Shown here: piece after piece, positions 55,794 through 63,739 of the stretch
Position numbering within the stretch: the first letter of the stretch is position 1
Layout of the letters: each line of letters begins with the position of its first letter
IMG/VR virus record: IMGVR_UViG_3300025626_000007
Coordinates: 1 to 64,000 of that record
Strand: one strand, 5' to 3'
Length of the DNA stretch: 64,000 nucleotides
DNA from: a virus
Translations under genes and position numbers: made by a program
The notes under the pieces: model-generated
Seen by the model: the letters and a program-made list of their open reading frames with translations, nothing else
Databases searched by the model: none
What the model was told of the DNA's origin: nothing

Positions 55794-58700
55794 GTGGCCG
55801 CATCTGATATCCCACTAAAGTTAGAAGGTACGAATGGTGATCTGAAGGAGATGACTCCTACGGAAGAGAACTATCTCGCCTATCGTGCAGGTATTCAACT
55901 AAAGAATTCTGCGGGTTCTTCTGCTGGAGACTTGCATCTCTCTAGTGGTACTATCATTGGTTCTTTCGTTGATACTTTCTACAATGAACCTGATGGTACC
56001 CATCCCGCATCATCTATCACTTCCGGCACAACTACGACTAATCTAAGACAACTATCTAATGATGCGAACTATAATGGTGGTTTTTATAACAGACCGGTTG
56101 GTTGGAACACTTCGGGTGATGTAGGTATTCATGAATTCACTGATTCAGATATGGATACCTTATGTACTCGTCTGAATGCACGTATTGCAATATCTGATTA
56201 TCCAGGCACCTTTTACCTTGGTTCTTCTGCACCTAGTGCGGACTATGGTACATTTATCCCTACTGTATACACAGACACATTAGGTAACGGAACTTCTACA
56301 GTATACAATATCTATCAACGTGATGCAATGACTGCACCGACAGCCACGTCTCCGATTGGTATGATTGGGTCAGATTCTGCCGCCAGTTTTGGTGGATTAC
56401 AAGAACAATCTGTTAACCAGATTACTTACACTTATGGACAACACTGTAAAACTCTTAGGGGAAAGGTGGGTAATATTGGTTCTTACCAATTAAGATCTGC
56501 GACTCAGGGAACTCCGGTAAGTGCAGGAACTTGGGCCGCAAAAGGTACTGCGACCAATACTAAAAGAACAACTTCAGAACTTGCATATGTTCGTACTCGT
56601 GCATCTTCTTATACTCGTGATCGTTCATCCGCATACGCAAGAACAAGAACTTCACTATACACTCGTAATAGCACAAATACGTTCACCCGAGATTTTAGTG
56701 GAAATTATATTGGCAACTACACTCGAAACTTTTCGGGACAATATATCAGAGATTATGTGGGTGAGTATGTCGGTAATTACGTAGGTGAGTACACAAGAAA
56801 CCGTGCTTCAACTTTCACTAGAAACAGTACTGATACTTTCTCTAGAATCTTTGTGGGCGAGTATGTTCGCAATAGATCTTCTGCATATACCAGAGATAGT
56901 ATCAATACTTTCACAGGTAACTTTGTAGGCAATTATTCTAGAACAAGAGTATCTGCATACAGTAGAAATAGTATTCGCAACAGGTTGAGTACATATACTC
57001 GTAACAGAACATCTACATACACAACCGTGTTTTCGGGAAACTATATTGGTAATTTTGTTGGGGATTATTCCCGTACTAGAGTATCCGCATACGCAGGAAC
57101 ATACTCACGTAATCGCATATCAACATATTCGCGAACACGTACCAGTGCATATATTCGTGATCGAGTAACATCCTTTATTGGCGACTTTGTTGGCAACTAT
57201 GCACGTAACAGAGTATCATCATACTCTAGAATAAGTACCCGTACTCGTATCTCCGCATATACCCGAACTAGAAGCTCCACATACACCAGAGATCAACTAA
57301 CGACTTTTACCGGTAACTATGTTGGTAACTACGGCCGTACTCGTATCTCTGCATACGCAAGAATTCGTGTTTCTAATTATGCAGGTAATTATACAGGCAA
57401 TTATACACGCACGAGAATATCCGCATATACACGTGATCGAGTAACAGACTTTACCGGTGACTTTATTGGTAACTACACTCGTGGCCGAGTTTCCAATTAT
57501 GTTCGGGATAGACTTGTAACTTTTACCGGTGACTATGTTGGTAACTATAATAGAACATTTGTTGGTAATTATAATAGAACATTTATAGGTAACTATTCAC
57601 GTGGGTTTGCGGGTGACTATACCGGCAACTATTCTCGTATATCAACACGTATTAGTGCAAGAACAAGAGGTTCCAACTACACTCGTATTTCTTCACGGAA
57701 TTCATTGGTAACATATACTCGCGACAGATTCCAAGGATATGTCGGTAACTTTGGTGGTAATTACGCAAGAACATTTGTCGGTAATTATGTCGGCGACTAT
57801 GGTAGATCATTTGCTGGTAACTATACCGGAAATTATAACCGTGCGTTTGCTGGCGACTATACTGGTAACTACCAAAGAACATTTGCCGGAAACTACATTG
57901 GTAACTATACCGGAAATTATACTCGTGCGTTTGCTGGCAATTATACTGGCAATTATAATAGAGGGTTCGTAGGAGAATATGGCCGTACTCGTCCTTCTGC
58001 ATATACCAGAAACAGCACACGTATTTCAGTTCGCACACTCAACTATATCCGAACGAGTCTTCGAACTTCAGTTCGCACACTCAACTATATCCGAACGAGT
58101 CTTCGAACTAGTAGTCGAATTTTAACATATACTCGTGATTCGACCTATACTGGTAACTATACCGGAAATTATACTCGTATAAGAATTGCAACTGGTGACT
58201 ATATCAGAACCAGAACTGCCACCGGAACATATATTCGTACCAGAACTGCCACCGGAACATATATTCGTACCAGAATTGCGACTGGTAACTACCAACGTAT
58301 ATCAATAAGAGACAGAATTGCTACATTATACTACCAACGTACATCATATTATGCAGGTGATTTCACAGGTAACTACACTCGTACATTGTATTACATTGGT
58401 AATTTCACAGGTAACTACACTCGTACATTGTATTATGTTGGTAATTTTGTAGGTAACTATAATAGAATAGTTAACTATGTAGGTGACTATACTCGAATAG
58501 TTAAACAGACAGTGTATTATACCGGTGATTATTTGGGGGTTGCGAATTACCTGAGATATTCTTCGAGAACCAGAACTGCGACCGGATATTATATCAGAAC
58601 ATCTATACGTACTAGAATTGGAACCGGTACGTACATTAGAACAAGTACCCGTACTTCGAATCGAATCGATACCTATATCCGAACCGGATATTATATAGGT

Positions 58701-61154
58701 AACTTTACGGGCGACTATACTCGAACTCTATATTACACCGGTAACTATACTCGTACATTGTATTATACAGGCGACTATACTCGAACTCTATATTACATCG
58801 GTAACTATACTCGCACATTGTACTATACCGGAGACTATACTCGCATATCTATTCGTAATAGAATAACTCCATTATACTTTACTCGCATTGGATATTACGC
58901 AGGTGACTTTACGGGTGACTATACTCGCATTGGATCTTATGCAGGTGACTACATAGGCGACTACACTCGCATTGGATATTATACCGGAGACTACATAGGA
59001 AACTATTCGCGAAACTTTATAGGTGACTATTCGCGAACTCGCATCTCTGCGTATACTAGAATATCGACCCGTAGTAGAAATTCTTCATATATTCGCACTT
59101 CAATAAACCCATCGACCCGCGGCCGTCTCTCCACATATACTCGTATATCGGCACGTAGTAGATCATCCGCATACATTAGAATATCTACACGCAGTAGACC
59201 TAGTAATTACACAAGAACTCGTATTCAAAACAGAAGTTCTACGTATACTCGTACATCAACTCGTGATAGTATCGTTCAGTTCGTAGGTACAACTGGTACA
59301 CGTTACTCAGATCAATCTAACTTGTTGTGGCAGAACTTTCCTGCTTGGACAGTTGGTACTGGTTCTGCAACTAACTATAATCAGAACGGGGACGGTAACT
59401 CACGTATTTCCGACACTTCTCCGAAGGGTACTGATATCGTTTGGGATGTGTCAAATCAAGATGCGACATCTAATGCAGATGGTGGTTGGAATACTTCAGC
59501 TTTCTCAGTTGATAAAACCAAACTATACAGATTCTCTACATGGGTAAGACGTAAAGTTATTGGTAATGGTTCATTCTATCTTGGTGTTGGCGGAACAGTA
59601 TTGAACAGAAGTAATGGTGCATCTAACAGTAATCCGTACTTCCAAGCGAGAGGTTGGTGGTATGGTACCGAATCTCAAAACGAATGGTTTTTGGTAGTCG
59701 GTCACGTTTTCCCCGAAGGTTCTGGTACCGGTGCGGCTCATGCTGACTCTGGTATCTATAATATGGCGGGTGAGAAAGTTGTATCCGCTCAGAATGATTT
59801 TGTCTGGAGTGGTAACACTACTGCATACCACAGAACATACTTGTATTACTCAACAGATACCGCGACCAATCAACAGTTCTGGGAACCTCGTGTAGATGAT
59901 ACTACAAACGCAGCAAGTCCTAGTATCACTGATATGCTCACATTGTCATCGAACTATACTCGCACGTTCGCAGGTAATTTCACTGGTGATTATACTCGTG
60001 GATTTGCAGGCAACTACACCGGCAACTATACTGGTGAATATACTCGTATATCGACCCGTAGTAGAATATCCACATATATACGTACTCGTGCATCGTCTTA
60101 TATTCGTAATCGTGTATCTGCCTACGCAAGAACTCGTATAACCGACTCTATTGGAAACTTTGTTGGTGACTATGGTAGAACCTTTACCGGAAACTATACC
60201 AGAAATAGTATCAGTACATTCGCAGGTAATTTTGTCGGTAACTATAATAGAGGATTCGTTGGTAACTATACCCGTATATCTCTCCGCACTTCGACTCGTG
60301 CATTTGAAGGTAACTATGCTCGTGCATTCGCAGGTAACTATTCTAGGACTCGGGTAACCGACTCTATTGGAAACTTTATTGGTGACTATGCTCGTGCATT
60401 CGCAGGTAATTACAATCGTGGATTTGGGGGTAATTATACCGGCAATTTCAATAGAACTTTTGTTGGGGAATACACAAGAAATAGTATCAGTACATTCGCG
60501 GGTAATTTTGTCGGTAACTACAATAGAGGATTTGTTGGTAACTATGCAAGAGGTTTTGCGGGTAACTATGTCGGCAACTACAACAGAAACTTTGTGGGAG
60601 AATATGCAAGAACTCGTGCGACTGATTTTGTAGGAGAATACACTGGTAACTTCTCAAGAATATTTGGTGGTAATTATGGCCGGACTTTCGTAGGAGATTT
60701 TGTTGGTAACTACAACAGAAACTTTGTAGGAGAATATACTCGGGATTCTACTTCAGACTTTGCGGGTAACTTTGTGGGTAACTACAATAGAACCTTTGTT
60801 GGTGAATATGCAAGAACCCGATCTTCTAATTATGTCGGAGACTTTACTGGTAACTATAGTAGAACTTTTGTTGGGGACTACTCAAGAACTTCGGTCAGAA
60901 CCTCTGCACGAACTAGAGTATCCACTTTTAGTAGAAGTCGAAATTCAGCATATACCATAGATTCTACTAGAACTAGAACCTCGTCATACTTAGGTGACTT
61001 TACTGGTAATTATAGTAGAGGTTTTGCGGGTAACTATAGTAGAACATTCGCAGGAAATTATGCCAGAAACTTTACTGGTAATTATACCGGAACAACTGTT
61101 GATTCCGGAACAGGAGTGATTGAGACATATACCTTGTACGTAAGGGTTGCTTAA
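55794..61154 (+). CDS. tetrapeptide-repeat fiber protein B with globular insert, 1786 aa
   Basis: GTG start after AGAGAAG. Residues 1-264 repeat the head of fiber A (IPLKLEGTNGDLKEMTPTEE, then IAISDYPGTFYLGSSAPSAD). Residues 265-1162 and 1388-1766 are tetrapeptide repeats (NYTGNYTRAFAGNYTGNY type). Residues about 1163-1387 are a globular domain (WNTSAFSVDKTKLYRFSTWV, GNGSFYLGVGGTVLNRSN, NEWFLVVGHVFPEGSGTG) that looks like a carbohydrate-binding jelly roll. The end ETYTLYVRVA matches fiber A. It is probably a long adhesin-type tail fiber paralogous to A. Confidence 0.72.
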   Translation: MAASDIPLKLEGTNGDLKEMTPTEENYLAYRAGIQLKNSAGSSAGDLHLSSGTIIGSFVDTFYNEPDGTHPASSITSGTTTTNLRQLSNDANYNGGFYNRPVGWNTSGDVGIHEFTDSDMDTLCTRLNARIAISDYPGTFYLGSSAPSADYGTFIPTVYTDTLGNGTSTVYNIYQRDAMTAPTATSPIGMIGSDSAASFGGLQEQSVNQITYTYGQHCKTLRGKVGNIGSYQLRSATQGTPVSAGTWAAKGTATNTKRTTSELAYVRTRASSYTRDRSSAYARTRTSLYTRNSTNTFTRDFSGNYIGNYTRNFSGQYIRDYVGEYVGNYVGEYTRNRASTFTRNSTDTFSRIFVGEYVRNRSSAYTRDSINTFTGNFVGNYSRTRVSAYSRNSIRNRLSTYTRNRTSTYTTVFSGNYIGNFVGDYSRTRVSAYAGTYSRNRISTYSRTRTSAYIRDRVTSFIGDFVGNYARNRVSSYSRISTRTRISAYTRTRSSTYTRDQLTTFTGNYVGNYGRTRISAYARIRVSNYAGNYTGNYTRTRISAYTRDRVTDFTGDFIGNYTRGRVSNYVRDRLVTFTGDYVGNYNRTFVGNYNRTFIGNYSRGFAGDYTGNYSRISTRISARTRGSNYTRISSRNSLVTYTRDRFQGYVGNFGGNYARTFVGNYVGDYGRSFAGNYTGNYNRAFAGDYTGNYQRTFAGNYIGNYTGNYTRAFAGNYTGNYNRGFVGEYGRTRPSAYTRNSTRISVRTLNYIRTSLRTSVRTLNYIRTSLRTSSRILTYTRDSTYTGNYTGNYTRIRIATGDYIRTRTATGTYIRTRTATGTYIRTRIATGNYQRISIRDRIATLYYQRTSYYAGDFTGNYTRTLYYIGNFTGNYTRTLYYVGNFVGNYNRIVNYVGDYTRIVKQTVYYTGDYLGVANYLRYSSRTRTATGYYIRTSIRTRIGTGTYIRTSTRTSNRIDTYIRTGYYIGNFTGDYTRTLYYTGNYTRTLYYTGDYTRTLYYIGNYTRTLYYTGDYTRISIRNRITPLYFTRIGYYAGDFTGDYTRIGSYAGDYIGDYTRIGYYTGDYIGNYSRNFIGDYSRTRISAYTRISTRSRNSSYIRTSINPSTRGRLSTYTRISARSRSSAYIRISTRSRPSNYTRTRIQNRSSTYTRTSTRDSIVQFVGTTGTRYSDQSNLLWQNFPAWTVGTGSATNYNQNGDGNSRISDTSPKGTDIVWDVSNQDATSNADGGWNTSAFSVDKTKLYRFSTWVRRKVIGNGSFYLGVGGTVLNRSNGASNSNPYFQARGWWYGTESQNEWFLVVGHVFPEGSGTGAAHADSGIYNMAGEKVVSAQNDFVWSGNTTAYHRTYLYYSTDTATNQQFWEPRVDDTTNAASPSITDMLTLSSNYTRTFAGNFTGDYTRGFAGNYTGNYTGEYTRISTRSRISTYIRTRASSYIRNRVSAYARTRITDSIGNFVGDYGRTFTGNYTRNSISTFAGNFVGNYNRGFVGNYTRISLRTSTRAFEGNYARAFAGNYSRTRVTDSIGNFIGDYARAFAGNYNRGFGGNYTGNFNRTFVGEYTRNSISTFAGNFVGNYNRGFVGNYARGFAGNYVGNYNRNFVGEYARTRATDFVGEYTGNFSRIFGGNYGRTFVGDFVGNYNRNFVGEYTRDSTSDFAGNFVGNYNRTFVGEYARTRSSNYVGDFTGNYSRTFVGDYSRTSVRTSARTRVSTFSRSRNSAYTIDSTRTRTSSYLGDFTGNYSRGFAGNYSRTFAGNYARNFTGNYTGTTVDSGTGVIETYTLYVRVA
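56586..59280 (+). repeat. tetrapeptide repeat array, fiber B block 1
   Basis: About 225 tetrads. Besides 12-bp units it holds arrays with a 10-residue (30-bp) period (TYIRTRTATG near 58211; YTRTLYYTGD near 58710-58850) and a 14-residue (42-bp) duplication at 58025 and 58067, where LN or LY adds two residues between tetrads. Confidence 0.85.
59283..59954 (+). other. region encoding a globular, lectin-like insert in fiber B
   Basis: A non-repetitive 225-residue domain between two repeat blocks. Trp-rich, with FSVDKTKLYRFSTWVRRK and SFYLGVGGTV strands and an acidic YEPR/WEPRVDD-like end. It resembles the carbohydrate-binding modules inserted in some phage fibers; the specific family cannot be named by eye. 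Confidence 0.6.
59955..61092 (+). repeat. tetrapeptide repeat array, fiber B block 2
   Basis: About 95 tetrads, mainly the NYxGNY/NYNRxF type, ending NYTGT before the unique C-terminus. Runs such as FAGNFVGNYNRGFVGNY recur at about 60216 and 60495. Confidence 0.85.
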
Positions 61155-61175
61155 TCTTTTGATATATAGTATAAT
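61147..61175 (+). promoter_or_regulatory. sigma70-type promoter
   Basis: TTGCTT (61147-61152), 17-bp spacer, TATAAT (61170-61175), overlapping the fiber B stop and 28 bp before the ATG at 61204. An early-type promoter among late genes. Confidence 0.65.
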
Positions 61176-61203
61176 GTAAATAATATACAATTGGAGAACT
61201 GAA

Positions 61204-61659
61204 ATGAGTTATAAAAGATGGATGGATAATGCGTTCTGGGAAACAGAGGAGAAAGAAAAACTCAACTGTATCCTAGAAATGAAAGATGATCTGGATCGCG
61301 AGACCCGACAAGTAATGATGTTGAGTCGCAAGAATAAGGATGGTAGTGAAAATGAATTGTTCAATGAAGTCATTGATGCTTTAGGTGAAGAGTCTGTAGA
61401 TAGAAATACCGAAGACCGTAAGATTCGTAAAGCTGCCGAAAAAGAAGAAGATAAACAACGTGATGTGGAACACGCACGTGCACGTAAGTTAGAAGAACTC
61501 TTTAACTATAAATTAGAAATCTTCGAAACCGAAGAAATTAAAAACTCTAAGAACAGAAAACTCAAGTCTAAACTTAGACGAGCAAAGTCCAAGGTAGAAG
61601 CGAATCTTTTTGCTATGTTGCTTTTAAAAGAAGAACTTGGAGTTGAGGAAGATGTCTGA
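61204..61659 (+). CDS. charged coiled-coil protein, 151 aa
   Basis: TTGGAGAACTGAA gives the ribosome site. The protein is mostly charged helix: MSYKRWMDNAFWETEEKEKL, then RKIRKAAEKEEDKQRDVEHA (about residues 75-94) and LKSKLRRAKSKVEANLFAML. I recall similar hypothetical proteins next to fiber genes in marine T4-like phages. A fiber chaperone or assembly factor would suit the place, but that is inference. It overlaps the next gene by 8 bp. Confidence 0.65.
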   Translation: MSYKRWMDNAFWETEEKEKLNCILEMKDDLDRETRQVMMLSRKNKDGSENELFNEVIDALGEESVDRNTEDRKIRKAAEKEEDKQRDVEHARARKLEELFNYKLEIFETEEIKNSKNRKLKSKLRRAKSKVEANLFAMLLLKEELGVEEDV

Positions 61660-62386
61660 GAAGTCTAAAGGTTATGTGTTGGTTGCATCGAATAAGATTA
61701 ACTTCTATCGGTATGCGATCAATCTAGCAGAATCTATTCTGGATTATTACGAAGATGCGAAGATTACACTATTCTGCGAAGAGTGGATGTTCGAAGAAAT
61801 ACACCGAGATTTATTTGATAATGTTGAATGGTGTTCATCCCACTACCGTGCAAAACTAGATGGTATGGCTCGTTCTCCATATGACCTAACCATGTACCTC
61901 GATGTTGATATGGAAGTGGAACACGAAGATATCCGCATTTGTTTTGATGAATTGGAAAGACGTGACGAAGACATCTTATTCTCTGAATTGACCGATGATC
62001 GTGAATATGTCTATGCCGAAAGAAGTTTTGATACTCCCGATGGCCCATCCAAGTTCACTCTATGTGGTGGTGTTGCACTTTACGATATGACCAAACCTAT
62101 TGTACGTGAGTTCATGGATGATTGGTGGGATCTCACACGCAGACAAATGGATCGTGACTGGTGGCCTGAAGGATATATAGAAAGTCTTCGGTCATGGGAT
62201 CAGTTCAGTCTTTGGTGGTTGACCGAGAAAGAACCTAAATACAAAGACCTGAAGTATGGTATCTTGGAAGATGATTTGCGTTGGAACTATTATAACGCAT
62301 TCAACTGGGCAAGGACTAGACCAGAAGGTGAAGTTATTGTCAGACATTATTCCTGTGGATTAGATAAGGACGGATATATTATATGA
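61652..62386 (+). CDS. glycosyltransferase-like protein (GT-A, DxD)
   Basis: I use ATG 61652, nine bases after GGAG; TTG 61637 is in frame but inferior. The 244-residue product has VLVASNKINFYRYAINLAES, then SPYDLTMYLDVDMEVEHEDI with the DVD motif at about residues 89-91, TLCGGVALYDMTKPIVREFM and SWDQFSLWWLTEKEPKY. This is the GT-A plan of the 3705 and 10391 genes. It directly follows the fiber genes, far from the main cluster, so a fiber-specific sugar transfer is worth considering. The stop overlaps the next ATG. Confidence 0.7.
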   Translation: MSEKSKGYVLVASNKINFYRYAINLAESILDYYEDAKITLFCEEWMFEEIHRDLFDNVEWCSSHYRAKLDGMARSPYDLTMYLDVDMEVEHEDIRICFDELERRDEDILFSELTDDREYVYAERSFDTPDGPSKFTLCGGVALYDMTKPIVREFMDDWWDLTRRQMDRDWWPEGYIESLRSWDQFSLWWLTEKEPKYKDLKYGILEDDLRWNYYNAFNWARTRPEGEVIVRHYSCGLDKDGYII

Positions 62387-63078
62387 GTTATATGCAAGAC
62401 ATTCCGGTGATGAACCAAGACTTATTGGTGAAATTAAATGCCTATCGAGATTTCTTGACCAGAGATATCCCTGACTTCGAGGAAACATTTCATAAGAGTT
62501 GTTCTCACGAATCACGGAATAGACATTTCTGGGCGGGTAAAGGTCATCTGGAAGAAATATTAGATCAAGGAACCCGACACGAAGGATTTCCCGATCAGAT
62601 GTATGGTTATGAAATGAGTGTTGGTCGCAAGGGACATGAATTTTTCAATAACGGGGTTCATCCCTCGGTAAGAAAAGATAGAACCGCAGAACTCGCGCAC
62701 ATGAATCAAGGACTTATGAATTGGTTGGGTGTGAAAAATAATGCACTAACCGCATGGTATCCGCCCGGTGGTTTTATCTCTTGGCACAATAATGCAAATG
62801 CAGCAGCGTATAATTTGATCTTCACGTGGTCGGAAACTGGAGAAGGTCAATTCGAATATGTAGATCCTATATCAAAAGAAGTTGTGGTGATGGAAGATAA
62901 GCCAGGGTGGCAGTGCAAGGCAGCATACTTTGGTCATTACGGTGAACCCGAAAGATTGTTCTATCATGCCGCGAAGACTGACTGTTGGAGATGTACAGTA
63001 TCTTTCACTTTCGATACTTCCCAACTATCCGCTGAACTTCGCGAAGATTTACTCGAAGAAATTAGTTCAGACGAATAA
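62383..63078 (+). CDS. 2OG-Fe(II) oxygenase-like protein, 231 aa
   Basis: ALTAWYPPGGFISWHNNANA followed by AAYNLIFTWSETGEGQFEYV (about residues 121-160) and ERLFYHAAKTDCWRCTVSFT (about 189-208) fit a jelly-roll 2OG oxygenase. The first ligand His lies in SWHN, where N replaces the usual D. The second lies in FYHAA, and R in WRC is placed for 2OG binding. The H-x-N variant leaves activity uncertain. It forms a two-gene unit with the glycosyltransferase. Confidence 0.6.
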   Translation: MSYMQDIPVMNQDLLVKLNAYRDFLTRDIPDFEETFHKSCSHESRNRHFWAGKGHLEEILDQGTRHEGFPDQMYGYEMSVGRKGHEFFNNGVHPSVRKDRTAELAHMNQGLMNWLGVKNNALTAWYPPGGFISWHNNANAAAYNLIFTWSETGEGQFEYVDPISKEVVVMEDKPGWQCKAAYFGHYGEPERLFYHAAKTDCWRCTVSFTFDTSQLSAELREDLLEEISSDE

Positions 63079-63105
63079 ATATCTCGTTTTCCAGTTTCCA
63101 AAACA

Positions 63106-63113
63106 TATAAATA
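63106..63113 (+). promoter_or_regulatory. T4-type late promoter
   Basis: TATAAATA followed by AA, 37 bp before the ATG at 63151. Confidence 0.65.
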
Positions 63114-63150
63114 AAACCATAGACACAACTTTGGTTTGATGGGAACTGGA

Positions 63151-63510
63151 ATGGCAGATTACGAAGACTTTACAATTGATCAAGGCGCAGACGTTGCAAT
63201 CGAGTTGCACCTTCAGGAAACTGACGGTTCCAAGAAAAACTTGACTGGACATACCGTTAACGCAAAAATGAAACGTAGTTACACTTCTGTTGACAGTGAT
63301 GAGATCCTAGATTTCACCACTATCGTTAGCGAACCCGCAACAGATGGTATTGCAGTTTTATCCCTCACAAATACTCAAACTGACACCCTCAATACCAGAA
63401 CACGTTACGTCTATGACGTTGAATTAGCGGTCAATGATAGTGACGGTAATATTCTCATTGAACGAATTTTAGAGGGTAAGATCAAAGTCTCACCTTCGGT
63501 AACAAGGTAA
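63151..63510 (+). CDS. small virion protein, BppU N-terminal-like, 119 aa
   Basis: I use ATG 63151 (MADYEDFTIDQGADVAIELH); TTG 63136 and ATG 63139 lie close behind the late promoter and GGGAAC is better placed for 63151. The chain is an all-beta Ig-like domain (VAIELHLQETDGSKKNLTGH, then SLTNTQTDTLNTRTRYVYDV and the end RILEGKIKVSPSVTR), the pattern of BppU-N or similar domains that join fibers to baseplates in many phages. Likely a small fiber adaptor. Confidence 0.65.
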   Translation: MADYEDFTIDQGADVAIELHLQETDGSKKNLTGHTVNAKMKRSYTSVDSDEILDFTTIVSEPATDGIAVLSLTNTQTDTLNTRTRYVYDVELAVNDSDGNILIERILEGKIKVSPSVTR

Positions 63511-63514
63511 ATAT

Positions 63515-63739
63515 ATGGCTGTCACGGTATCCCTTAGAGGAAAAACTAAAGTTAAAAGGGTCGTTGTTGGGAAACCAATCAGACGTATCACATCAACTAC
63601 AGGCAATATCAATAATATCGGTGGTGTAGATACCAGTAATGTTACGGATGGTGCAGTTCTAGTATTCAGTGAATCCACAGGCAATTTTGAGGCAAAAACT
63701 GAATTAAACAATCAAGAAGTTAACGGAGGCCAATACTAA
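63515..63739 (+). CDS. small structural protein, 74 aa
   Basis: MAVTVSLRGKTKVKRVVVGK, then NINNIGGVDTSNVTDGAVLV and a FESTGNFEAK-like end: the pattern GVDxSNVxDGAVLVFSxxTGxF is common in marine phage fiber subunits. AAGGTAAATAT precedes the ATG. It sits between the Ig-like gene and the next fiber gene (TAATG overlap), so it is part of a fiber or whisker set. Exact role unknown. Confidence 0.65.
   Translation: MAVTVSLRGKTKVKRVVVGKPIRRITSTTGNINNIGGVDTSNVTDGAVLVFSESTGNFEAKTELNNQEVNGGQY

Noticed and set aside
57652-58038. Open frames in other registers inside the fiber arrays, on both strands
   Set aside because: The 12-bp repeat opens alternative frames by periodicity alone. Their products are simple repeats and lack start signals.
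53490-61092. CRISPR array or non-coding satellite DNA
   Set aside because: The repeats are short, in frame and degenerate at synonymous sites within two long open frames; there are no constant repeats with unique spacers.
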